Assembly (NCBI RefSeq): GCF_004167665.1
Contig: NZ_SEWE01000014.1
Coordinates: 1 to 64,000 of the forward strand
Direction of reading: 5' to 3'
DNA: 64,000 nt
Origin: Hymenobacter persicinus
GTDB taxonomy: Bacteria; Bacteroidota; Bacteroidia; Cytophagales; Hymenobacteraceae
Shown: positions 53,605 to 61,064 of the stretch, one piece after another
Position numbering within the stretch: the first letter of the stretch is position 1
How the letters are laid out: every line of letters begins with the position of its first letter
Notes under the pieces: generated by a model
Databases searched by the model: none
What the model saw: only the letters and a program-made list of their open reading frames with translations
What the model was told of the DNA's origin: nothing
Made by a program: the position numbers and the translations under genes

Positions 53605-56061
53605 ATGAAATATCTTCGATTCTCCGGCCTGCTCCTGGCGGCCAGCGTCCTGTTGCTAGCCTTTCGCCGCCCCACCCCCGCCGACGACTTTGTGCCCCGC
53701 CTGCTCGAGCAGCTCACCCGGTTCTACGCTACCACCTTTCCCGAGAAGGTATACCTGCACCTTGATAAAAACACCTACGCCGCTGGCGAAACGCTCTGGT
53801 TCAAGGCGTACTTAGTGGAAGCCGGCCAGCACCGCCCCGACACGCTCAGCCGGGTGCTCTACGTGGACGTGCTGACGCCCGAAAACCAGGTGCTGACCCA
53901 GCGCATGTTCCGCGTGGCGGGCAGCACTGCCCCTGGCGCCATTCCGCTGCCCCTCGACCTACCTCAGGGTGCCTACACGGTGCGGGCCTACACGAGCTGG
54001 ATGCGCAACACCGCCGCCGACTACTTTTTCAGCCGTTCCATCACCATCCTGGCCACCAGCAGCCAAGCGCAGCCGCGCACTTCCCCGCCGCTGTCCGGGG
54101 CCCTCGACCTGCAGTTTTTTCCCGAGGGCGGCCAGCTCGTGACGGGCCTGGAAAGCACCCTGGCGTTTAAAGCCACCGGCCCCGACGGCCGTGGCCTCGA
54201 GGTGCGCGGCGAAATTCAGGATGAGCAGGGGGCCGCTGTGGCTTCGTTCGGCAGCCAGCACCTGGGCATGGGCCGGCTCCAGTTCAAGCCCGAGGCCGGC
54301 CGCCGCTACCAGGCCGTGGTGCGCTTTCCCGCCGCCCAGCGGGGCGTGTATCCGCTGCCCGCCGCCCAGGCCACGGGCTTCACCATGCGGGTACTTGAGC
54401 TGGGCTCCGTATTCCAAATTGCCATTCAGCGCCGGCTCGGGGCCGATGCGGCCGACCGGGCCGAGCCGATTACGGTGGTGGCCCACGTGCGCGGGCAGCC
54501 GGCCTACGTGGGGCAGGGCCAGATGAGCGACGCCAATACGTTCGTGGCCCGGGTGCCCAAAGACCGGTTTGCCGCCGGCGTGGCTCACTTCACCCTGTTC
54601 GACGGCCAGCACCGGCCCCGCTGCGAGCGGCTGGCTTTCGTCAGCACCGACCCCGGCCTGCGCCTGACCCTGCAACCCGACAAGGCCGCCTACGCGCCTC
54701 GGGAGAAAGTCACGCTGCGCCTGGCCGCCGCCGACGAAACCGGGCGGCCCGTGGCGGGGCAGTTTTCCCTGGCCGTCAACCACGCCGGCTTGGTGCCCCT
54801 GGACTCGGGCGCCACCGACATCCGCACCTACCTGCTGCTCGAGGCCGACCTGCGGGGCCGGGTCGAGGCGCCGGGCTTCTACTTCAAAGACCGCCGCCCC
54901 GCCACCGCCCAGGCCCTCGACAACCTGCTGCTCACCCAGGGCTGGCGGCGCTTCACCTGGCCCGACCTGCTGGCCGGGCAGTTTGGCAAGTATCCTTTCC
55001 CGCTTGAATACGCCCTGAGCGTGAGCGGGCAGGTGCTGGGCGCCAAGGACGCCCCGGCGGCCGGCGCCCCCGTCACGCTGTTTCGCTTCGGCCGCCAGCA
55101 GGACATTTCGCAGACCACCACCGACTCGACGGGACGCTTTCTGTTCAGCAACTTCGACGGGCGCGACACGGCCCGGTTCCTGGTGCAGGTCAAGCCCGGC
55201 AAGGGGTTGCGCAACCCCACGATTCTGCTCGACCGGCTCCGGCCCGACCTCGTGCCCCTGCCGCTGCGCCCGCTTTCCCCCAACGCCGAGGAACAGGCCG
55301 CCTACCTGCAAAGCAGCCGGCGCCAGCAGGCCGTGGAGCGCCAGTTTCAGGTTGACGGTAACAGCATCCTGCTCGGCAACGTGACCGTGCAGGGCACCAA
55401 GGTAGTCGTGCCCGACGCCCGCCGCATCTACCAGCACGCCGACGCGGTAATTAAGACGGCCGACATTCCGGCGGCCGGTTCCTACGCCAACGTGCTCCAG
55501 CTGCTCCAGGGCCGGGTGGCCGGGGTCAGCATCACGGGGCCGCCCTCGGATATGCACGCCATGATCCGGGGCGCCACCTCGTTTACGGGCTCCAACGAGG
55601 CCGTGTATCTGGTGGACGGCATTCCGGTGGATGCCTCCCTAGTCAACAGCCTGCCCGTGCAGGAAGTGGAATCGGTGGAAGTGCTCAAGGGGGCGTCGGC
55701 GGCCATCTTCGGGTCCCGGGGCGCCGGGGGCGTCATTGCCATCCTGACCAAGCGCGGCAGCCCCGGCTACGACAAAACCAAGGAGCCCGCCGCCCGCGGC
55801 CTGCTCACCTACGCGCTGCCGGGCTTCGAGCCCGCCCGGGAGTTCTACATGCCCAAGTACGGCGGCAAAACCACCCCACCCACCGACCACCGCCGCGCCA
55901 CCCTGTACTGGAACCCGGACCTGCGCACCGACGCGGCCGGCCAGGCCACGGTGTCGTTTTACGCTTCCGACGAAACCGGCCCGTTTCGCCTCACGGTGGA
56001 GGGTATTTCGCCGGCCGGGCAGCCCGGCCGGGGCACGGCCCAGGTGCAGGTAGGGCGCTGA
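53605..56061 (+). CDS. MG2/macroglobulin-like protein with TonB-plug domain
   Basis: 818 aa. Signal peptide near 1-20 (LLLAASVLLLAF). An N-terminal macroglobulin MG2-like region (about 45-140: EKVYLHLDKNTYAAGETLWFKAY, DLPQGAYTVRAYTSWM), more beta-sandwich domains, a carboxypeptidase-regulatory-like piece (about 465-540), then a TonB plug module (about 620-720: QLLQGRVAGVSITGP, YLVDGIPVD, VESVEVLKGASAAIFGSRGA). The usual 22-stranded barrel is absent: after the plug there are only about 100 residues. The closing part (TGPFRLTVEGISPAGQPG) resembles the start. Envelope protein of unknown role, known as a family in Bacteroidota. Confidence 0.85.
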   Translation: MKYLRFSGLLLAASVLLLAFRRPTPADDFVPRLLEQLTRFYATTFPEKVYLHLDKNTYAAGETLWFKAYLVEAGQHRPDTLSRVLYVDVLTPENQVLTQRMFRVAGSTAPGAIPLPLDLPQGAYTVRAYTSWMRNTAADYFFSRSITILATSSQAQPRTSPPLSGALDLQFFPEGGQLVTGLESTLAFKATGPDGRGLEVRGEIQDEQGAAVASFGSQHLGMGRLQFKPEAGRRYQAVVRFPAAQRGVYPLPAAQATGFTMRVLELGSVFQIAIQRRLGADAADRAEPITVVAHVRGQPAYVGQGQMSDANTFVARVPKDRFAAGVAHFTLFDGQHRPRCERLAFVSTDPGLRLTLQPDKAAYAPREKVTLRLAAADETGRPVAGQFSLAVNHAGLVPLDSGATDIRTYLLLEADLRGRVEAPGFYFKDRRPATAQALDNLLLTQGWRRFTWPDLLAGQFGKYPFPLEYALSVSGQVLGAKDAPAAGAPVTLFRFGRQQDISQTTTDSTGRFLFSNFDGRDTARFLVQVKPGKGLRNPTILLDRLRPDLVPLPLRPLSPNAEEQAAYLQSSRRQQAVERQFQVDGNSILLGNVTVQGTKVVVPDARRIYQHADAVIKTADIPAAGSYANVLQLLQGRVAGVSITGPPSDMHAMIRGATSFTGSNEAVYLVDGIPVDASLVNSLPVQEVESVEVLKGASAAIFGSRGAGGVIAILTKRGSPGYDKTKEPAARGLLTYALPGFEPAREFYMPKYGGKTTPPTDHRRATLYWNPDLRTDAAGQATVSFYASDETGPFRLTVEGISPAGQPGRGTAQVQVGR

Positions 56062-56143
56062 GGCGGTGGAATCCGGCCGCCGACTCAGCAACGCCGTAGA
56101 GCGTAGAATATTGATATCGAGTGTTTCACCTTCGTGCCTAGCT

Positions 56144-56545
56144 ATGTTGCCGCCCCTGCCCGAGCTGACGTCAAGTCCCCACCTCGTGCGCGACCGGGAA
56201 AACGGCTGGATCTACGCCCATTGGTCGGGGGTGCAGACCATGGAAGTAGTGCAGACGGCCGGGCTGCACTACCTGGAAATGATGGAACAGGAGCCCTGCA
56301 GCCACTTGCTCAACGACCACCACGACGTTATCGGCCGGTTTCTGGTCGTCAATGACTGGATTGTGGACTACTGGGCCCCGCAGGCGCGCAAGGCCGGGCT
56401 GCGCACCGTAGCCCAGGTGATGGCACCCGGCGTGCAGGTCAGTCCCGCCGTGCGCGACCTGATGCGGCGCCTGGCCCCGCGCTTCCACACCGCATTCTTC
56501 ACCGACCTGGCCAAAGCCCGTCTCTGGCTGCGGGCCCAGCCCTGA
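56144..56545 (+). CDS. STAS/SpoIIAA-like small protein, copy 2
   Basis: 133 aa from MLPPLPELTSSPHLVRDREN; upstream in-frame extension rejected. Colinear with the protein at 45205-45615: GWIYAHWSGVQTMEVVQTAG, CSHLLNDHHDVIGRF, WIVDYWAPQARKAGLRTVAQ, and LAKARLWLRAQP at the end. Divergent elsewhere. It is 82 bp after the MG2/plug gene on the same strand and 82 bp before the ABC ATPase. Confidence 0.7.
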   Translation: MLPPLPELTSSPHLVRDRENGWIYAHWSGVQTMEVVQTAGLHYLEMMEQEPCSHLLNDHHDVIGRFLVVNDWIVDYWAPQARKAGLRTVAQVMAPGVQVSPAVRDLMRRLAPRFHTAFFTDLAKARLWLRAQP

Positions 56546-56627
56546 GCCGGGTCGGGGTTTCCGGCGCCGACGCTGGCATTCCCGGATTGTGGGCGCACCT
56601 TTGCCTTTTCAAGTGGCCCCCATTGGT

Positions 56628-57617
56628 ATGAGTATGTTGCGCGTTGCCGGAATCAGTTTGCAGGAGCGGGAGCGGTTTGCCCTGCGCGAGGTCAGCTTCG
56701 AGCAGCCCCGGTTTCAGAAGCTGGCCCTGGCCGGTGAAACCGGTGCGGGCAAAAGTACCCTGCTGCAGTGCGTGGCCGGCCTGATTCAGCCCCAGGCCGG
56801 GGAGGTCTGGTTTGAGGGCCGGCGGGTGAAGGGCCCGGCCGAGCAGCTCGTGCCGGGCCACGCGGGCATTGCCTACCTGTCGCAGCACTTCGAGCTGCCC
56901 CGGTTTTTGCGCGTCGAGCAGGTGCTGCGCTACGCCAGTAAGCTGCCCGCCGACCAGGCCCGCACCCTCTACGAGGTCTGCCGCATCGACCACCTGCTGC
57001 TGCGGCCCACCGACCAGCTCTCGGGCGGGGAGCGGCAGCGCATTGCCCTGGCCCGCCTGCTGCTGTCGGCCCCGCGGCTGCTGCTGCTCGATGAGCCCTT
57101 CTCCAACCTCGACCGGGGCCACAAAAACATCCTCAAGGCCGTCATCGAGGATATCGGGGCCCGGCTGGAAATCACCTGCCTGCTCATCTCCCACGACCCT
57201 GCCGACACGTTATCCTGGGCCGACCACCTGCTGGTGCTCAAGCAGGGCCAGCTCGTGCAGCAGGGCCCGCCCCGGCAGGTGTACCAGCAGCCAGTGGATG
57301 AGTACACCGCCGGCCTGTTCGGCGACTATAACCTGGTCACGGGCCGCCTGCTGACGGCGTTGGCCAAGCTGGCCGGGGTCCGCAAGCAGGGCTCCCGGCT
57401 GGTGCTGCGCCCGGAAGCTATTCTGCTCGGCGCCCCCGGCAGCGGCGGCCTGCCCGGCACGGTGGCCCAGGTGCGCTACTTCGGTAGCTACTGGGAGGTG
57501 GACGTGGCGCTGCCGGGCGGCTCCCTGGTCGTGAAAACGACGGAGGCTGGCCTGGTTCCCGGCGCGCCGGTGGCCGTGACGCTGGCGGCGGGCGCCGCCT
57601 GGTACCTGCCTGGCTAA
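56628..57617 (+). CDS. ABC importer-type ATPase, orphan
   Basis: 329 aa from MSMLRVAGISLQERERF (or MLRVAG two codons on). Walker A GETGAGKST, signature LSGGERQR, Walker B LLLLDEPFSNLD, His-loop ISHDPADT. A C-terminal extension (about 245-325: LVLRPEAILLGAPG... VTLAAGAAWYLPG) is a TOBE-like regulatory domain, as in importers of iron, molybdate or polyamines. No permease or binding protein is adjacent, so the partner is unknown. Confidence 0.9.
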   Translation: MSMLRVAGISLQERERFALREVSFEQPRFQKLALAGETGAGKSTLLQCVAGLIQPQAGEVWFEGRRVKGPAEQLVPGHAGIAYLSQHFELPRFLRVEQVLRYASKLPADQARTLYEVCRIDHLLLRPTDQLSGGERQRIALARLLLSAPRLLLLDEPFSNLDRGHKNILKAVIEDIGARLEITCLLISHDPADTLSWADHLLVLKQGQLVQQGPPRQVYQQPVDEYTAGLFGDYNLVTGRLLTALAKLAGVRKQGSRLVLRPEAILLGAPGSGGLPGTVAQVRYFGSYWEVDVALPGGSLVVKTTEAGLVPGAPVAVTLAAGAAWYLPG

Positions 57618-57624
57618 GCCCGCG

Positions 57625-58287
57625 CTACTGGCCGCCCAGCAGGTAGCCCGCGTAGAGCTGGAAAGCCACGTTGCGGGCGTTGTTGAAGTCGGTGGCGCGG
57701 ACGCCGTCTTTGCCAAACTCCTGGAAGTTGCCGTGGTAGCGCAGCCCGACCAGGGGGCCGGCGGCGAACTGGTAGCCCAGGCCGGCGGCGTAGCCCCACT
57801 CCAGCCGGCGGGCATCCTCCAGCTTCCCGCCCAGGTAAGCACTGCTCACCTCGGTGCCGTCCACGGTCGACTTCACCGTGTTGTGCACGCGGAGCAGATA
57901 GCTCAGTTGGGGGCCGGCCTCAAAAATCAGCCCGCGGGCGTTGACTTTCAGCAGCACCGGCAAGTCGAGGTAGCTGTAGTTGATGGTGCCTTCGGCTTTG
58001 CAGGAGTTCTGAAAAACGTCAACGTACTCGCTGTGCATGGCGAAGCCTTTCTGGGAGTAGAGCAGCTCGGGCTGAATGGAGAAAAACCCGTCACCCGTCA
58101 CGTCGACGTTGGCCATGACCCCGGCGTGGAAGCCGAATTTGGCGGCGTACGAATCGTATAAGCGGCCCCCGAGGCGGGTGTTATTCACCCCGGCCTTGAG
58201 GCCGAGGCGGACCTGGGCCCGGGCAGTAGTCGAAAACAGGGTGCCCGCGGCCAGCAGGGCGGCGGATAAGCAGGCGGATTTTCTCAT
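57625..58287 (-). CDS. Outer-membrane beta-barrel protein (PorT-like), copy 2
   Basis: 220 aa. Signal peptide LLAAGTLFSTTARA. Eight-strand barrel pattern typical of the PorT/OMP_b-brl family: VRLGLKAGVNNTRLGG, FGFHAGVMANVDVTGDGFFS, IQPELLYSQKGF, LDLPVLLKVNARGLIFEAGP, GYAAGLGYQFAAGPLVGLRY. It is very similar to the protein at 59206-59877 and lies in the same leftward group with the DUF6624 lipoprotein. Confidence 0.88.
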   Translation of the reverse strand: MRKSACLSAALLAAGTLFSTTARAQVRLGLKAGVNNTRLGGRLYDSYAAKFGFHAGVMANVDVTGDGFFSIQPELLYSQKGFAMHSEYVDVFQNSCKAEGTINYSYLDLPVLLKVNARGLIFEAGPQLSYLLRVHNTVKSTVDGTEVSSAYLGGKLEDARRLEWGYAAGLGYQFAAGPLVGLRYHGNFQEFGKDGVRATDFNNARNVAFQLYAGYLLGGQ

Positions 58288-58430
58288 AGGGCTAAAAGCA
58301 ATTGCTGAAAGAATAGGTGAGTTAGAAGACGGGCCCGGCCGGCGCGTCAGGCTACCAACGCTGGCGCCGGGGCCGACTGATATAGAGACGGATAAATATA
58401 GCCTAACCGGCCGGCGGCCCCCGCGGCCCG

Positions 58431-59192
58431 CTAGGGGCGCCCGGCGGCGGCCTGCCGCTCGATGCGCAGCGCCTCGGCCAGGGGCACCACCCGGTAGGGA
58501 ATGCGCAGGCGCTCGGCGTTGGCTTCCACGGTGGAGTCGAAGCCGGCCTTTTTGCGGCGGGCATTCACGTGGGCAGCGTCCTCGATGGGCCAGATAAAGC
58601 TGATGGTTTCGGGCTGGCCCTGGGCGTTGGGCACCGTGAAGCTGCGGCCCTGGGTGCCGTAAAGCTGGGCTTTGCCTTCCTGCATCAGCTTGCGGTCCAG
58701 CATGCGGGCGTAGAGGTAGTAGGGAATTTCGCCCCGGGCCGCTTCCTGCTCAATCAGGGGCAGCAGCTGCGGAATGCGGGTCGAATGCTGAATCACGAGC
58801 AGGGCCACCTCGTTGGTGGGCTCCCCGACCAGGGTTTTGCCGGGGTAGCCGTACTGGCGGATGAGCTGAACTACCCGCTGGATGTTGGCCGAGTCGATGC
58901 GGATCATCTGCGCCGAGAGGTAGGGCCCGACTTCGGCTTCGGCGAGGTGGGCGGCGCGCCTGAGCGAGTCGAGGGGCGCGGCCTGTCCGTGCATGGCGTC
59001 CATCAGCAGCAGCCGGTATTTCTGGTCTTCCCGGTCAATGCTGTCCAGCTCCCGCCGCAGGCGGCGGTTGAGGCTGACCGGGGCGGGGGCCGCGGTGGCA
59101 GTAGGACGGGTGCGGACTGCCGGGCGGGTGGGGTCGCAGCTGGCCAGCAGCAGCGCGGCCAGGGGCAGCAGTAGGGTGTAGCGGTAAGGCAT
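58431..59192 (-). CDS. DUF6624-like lipoprotein
   Basis: 253 aa from MPYRYTLLLPLAALLLASCD; the 68-codon extension upstream overlaps the preceding gene and is rejected. Lipobox LLLASC (Cys19). The body (ELDSIDREDQKYRLLLMDAM, GYPGKTLVGEPTNEVALLVIQH, ARGEIPYYLYARMLDRKLM, EAARRR-like end with PYRVVPLAEAL) fits DUF6624, whose function is unknown. It starts 13 bp after the OMP at 59206, so translation is probably coupled in one operon. Confidence 0.82.
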   Translation of the reverse strand: MPYRYTLLLPLAALLLASCDPTRPAVRTRPTATAAPAPVSLNRRLRRELDSIDREDQKYRLLLMDAMHGQAAPLDSLRRAAHLAEAEVGPYLSAQMIRIDSANIQRVVQLIRQYGYPGKTLVGEPTNEVALLVIQHSTRIPQLLPLIEQEAARGEIPYYLYARMLDRKLMQEGKAQLYGTQGRSFTVPNAQGQPETISFIWPIEDAAHVNARRKKAGFDSTVEANAERLRIPYRVVPLAEALRIERQAAAGRP

Positions 59193-59205
59193 GGGGCCGC
59201 GTCGG

Positions 59206-59877
59206 TTACTTGGCGCCCAGCAGGTAGCCCACGTAGAGCTGGTACACCTGGTTGCGGTGGCCGTTGCGGTCCAGGTCGCGGAAGCTGCCGTTGTAGCGCA
59301 GCCCCACGAGCGGGCCGGCGGCCAGCTGGTAGCCCAGGCCGGCGGCGTAGCCCAGATCCAGGCGCTGGCTGTTCTTGGTCGTGGCCCAGGGGTCATACTT
59401 TACCACCGTGCCGTTCACCGTCGACTTGATCCGGTCGTGAACGGCCAGCAGGTAGCTCACCTGGGGGCCGGCCTCAAAAATCAGCCCGCGGGCGTTGATT
59501 TTGAGCAGCACCGGCAAATCGAGGTAGTTGTAGTTGACGTTGCCCTTGTTTTTAGACACGACGGTTTCCGTGAGCCCGCTATCCTTGATGGTCTGGGTTG
59601 TCTCGTCGTCGACGGAGAAGCCTTTCTGGGAGTAGAGCAGCTCGGGCTGGACGGAGAAAATCCCGTCGCCGCTCACGTCGACGTTGGCCATGACCCCGGC
59701 GTGGAAGCCGAGCTTTCGGTTGAACGGGTCGCTGCCCGGATAGCCCGTGTTAGGAGTCGAGAAGCCGGAGTAGTTGGCCCCCGCCTTGACGCCGAGGCGC
59801 ACCTGGGCCTGGGCAGTGGCTGAGAACAGGGTGCCCGCAATAAGCAGGGCGGCGAATAGGCCGGCGGATTTTGGCAT
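59206..59877 (-). CDS. Outer-membrane beta-barrel protein (PorT-like), copy 1
   Basis: 223 aa. Signal peptide MPKSAGLFAALLIAGTLFSA to about residue 24. Same barrel pattern as copy 2 (VRLGVKAGANYSGFS, LGFHAGVMANVDVSGDGIFS, VQPELLYSQKGF, LDLPVLLKINARGLIFEAGP, GYAAGLGYQLAAGPLVGLRY). First gene of the leftward OMP-lipoprotein-OMP unit. The upstream region is the hairpin cluster at 60077-60304. Confidence 0.88.
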   Translation of the reverse strand: MPKSAGLFAALLIAGTLFSATAQAQVRLGVKAGANYSGFSTPNTGYPGSDPFNRKLGFHAGVMANVDVSGDGIFSVQPELLYSQKGFSVDDETTQTIKDSGLTETVVSKNKGNVNYNYLDLPVLLKINARGLIFEAGPQVSYLLAVHDRIKSTVNGTVVKYDPWATTKNSQRLDLGYAAGLGYQLAAGPLVGLRYNGSFRDLDRNGHRNQVYQLYVGYLLGAK

Positions 59878-60342
59878 AGGACTAACGGGAGTTAAGGAAA
59901 GAATAGAAGCGTAACGCGACGAGCCGGCAGGTGCTATGGGCTACCAGCTCGGCCGGGCCGGCTGAGATACCCGAAACACCCTGACCTGCGGCCCCGCCGG
60001 AAGCGAAGATACGGTCTGGCTTCCAACTACCAACCGGACCCTGCTTTGGGCAAAAAGGCCGTTTCCGGGCTAATAAAGTGGGTCAGACCCACTAAAAGGT
60101 ACCTCCGACCCACCTTTTACTGCCAGTCCAGCACCTTTTTCTCCCCCTGACCCACTAAAAGGTCCTTCCCAACCACTTTTTAGTGGGTTGGAAGTACCAG
60201 TAAAGTACCCCACCAGTACCTTTTTCTCCTCCTGGCCCACAAAAAAGTCCCTCCGAGCTACCTTTTAGAGCCCCGGAGGCAGAAAAAGGTGGGTCGGAGG
60301 GACTAAGCGGGGCGCCGCCGGTAGTAGCCGGGGCGGCGGGGG
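59878..60342. other. Intergenic region with hairpin cluster, no gene
   Basis: This 465-bp gap lies between the OMP start and the stop of the next leftward gene. It contains no convincing coding frame. Its central part is the repeat cluster listed separately; the first 190 bp upstream of the OMP are GC-rich sequence without clear features. Confidence 0.7.
60077..60304. repeat. Dense inverted-repeat cluster (ACCTTTT/AAAAGGT words)
   Basis: About 230 bp made of the word ACCTTTT (60112, 60133, 60218, 60260) and its complement AAAAGGT (60094, 60157, 60284), usually beside CCCACT or GACCCAC. Nested hairpins: AGTGGGTC/GACCCACT at 60077-60093; an imperfect 12-bp stem with T-rich loop at 60166-60193; and a 21-bp stem with about 3 mismatches at 60246-60266 / 60284-60304 (AGTCCCTCCGA at its outer end). 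Non-coding; may act as terminator, attenuator or mobile palindromic element. Confidence 0.65.
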
Positions 60343-60840
60343 CTAATTCAGCTTGGCGGCGGCGCGGGCCTGCTTGGCTTCCCTGGTCAGCGCGGGCCGG
60401 CCGGGGAAGCGCTGGCGCAGGTCCTCGTAGGCGGCCTGGGCCCCGGACTGGTGGTTCTGGGCCAGGAAGCGGACGTTGTTGTAGATGGTCAGGGCGTTGC
60501 CGTAGGCCTCGCTGCCGGCCACCATCAGGGTGCTGTCCACGTCCAGGGTGAGCTGCTCGAGCTGCTGGGCCAGGGGCGTGAGCTGGGTGACGCCCTTGAG
60601 GTCCTGCTTCAGCTCCTCGAAGTCGACGAAGGGCGGCAGCAGGGCCGGGCTGTTGGTGGCGTAGTCAGCGGTTTTCTGCACGAAGGCCACGGTCTTGTCG
60701 CCCATGCGGAGCATGGCTTTGCGCTCCTCCGGGGTGAGCGAAATCAGGTAGGGCGCCAGCGCGGCCTTGATGGCGTTGAGCGACTCCTGCACCTGCGCCA
60801 GGACGGGCGCCGGAATAGCAGTTTGGAATTCGTTGGGCAT
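60343..60840 (-). CDS. Hypothetical helical protein
   Basis: 165 aa, no signal peptide, no membrane helix. Nearly all helical with heptad-like patterns (VLAQVQESLNAIKAALAPYL, LTPLAQQLEQLTLDVDSTLM, GNALTIYNNVRFLAQNHQ, AAYEDLRQRFPGR) and a basic tail TREAKQARAAAKLN. I do not recognise the family. It is a single leftward gene; translation start MPNEFQTAIPAPV is the only good one. Confidence 0.75.
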   Translation of the reverse strand: MPNEFQTAIPAPVLAQVQESLNAIKAALAPYLISLTPEERKAMLRMGDKTVAFVQKTADYATNSPALLPPFVDFEELKQDLKGVTQLTPLAQQLEQLTLDVDSTLMVAGSEAYGNALTIYNNVRFLAQNHQSGAQAAYEDLRQRFPGRPALTREAKQARAAAKLN

Positions 60841-61020
60841 GATAATGAGGATAAGAAGTGGGAAAAGAATGGGACGCGTAGCAATAGGTAACTAGCAGAT
60901 AGAGCGTGGGATGAAGGTGGGGAATTGGGGTGGGAGATGCAAGGGAGATATAAAGAAAATTAATAGGCCGTTGGTGGCTCCCACAATTCGCAGCAGAGAC
61001 GCGGTGCAGAGAGGAACGTG

Positions 61021-61057
61021 TCAAAGGCTTTAACAGCAAACCTGTTAAAGCCTTTGA
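61021..61057 (-). terminator. Hairpin after the PIN-like gene
   Basis: A 16-bp perfect stem, TCAAAGGCTTTAACAG with its complement, loop CAAAC, lies just after the leftward stop codon of the A+T-rich gene. There is no strong T-run, so termination efficiency is uncertain. Confidence 0.6.
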
Positions 61058-61064
61058 CTTGTAT

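Noticed and set aside
60077..60304. CRISPR-like array
   Set aside because: Words occur in both orientations at irregular distances and no direct repeat longer than about 10 bp recurs.
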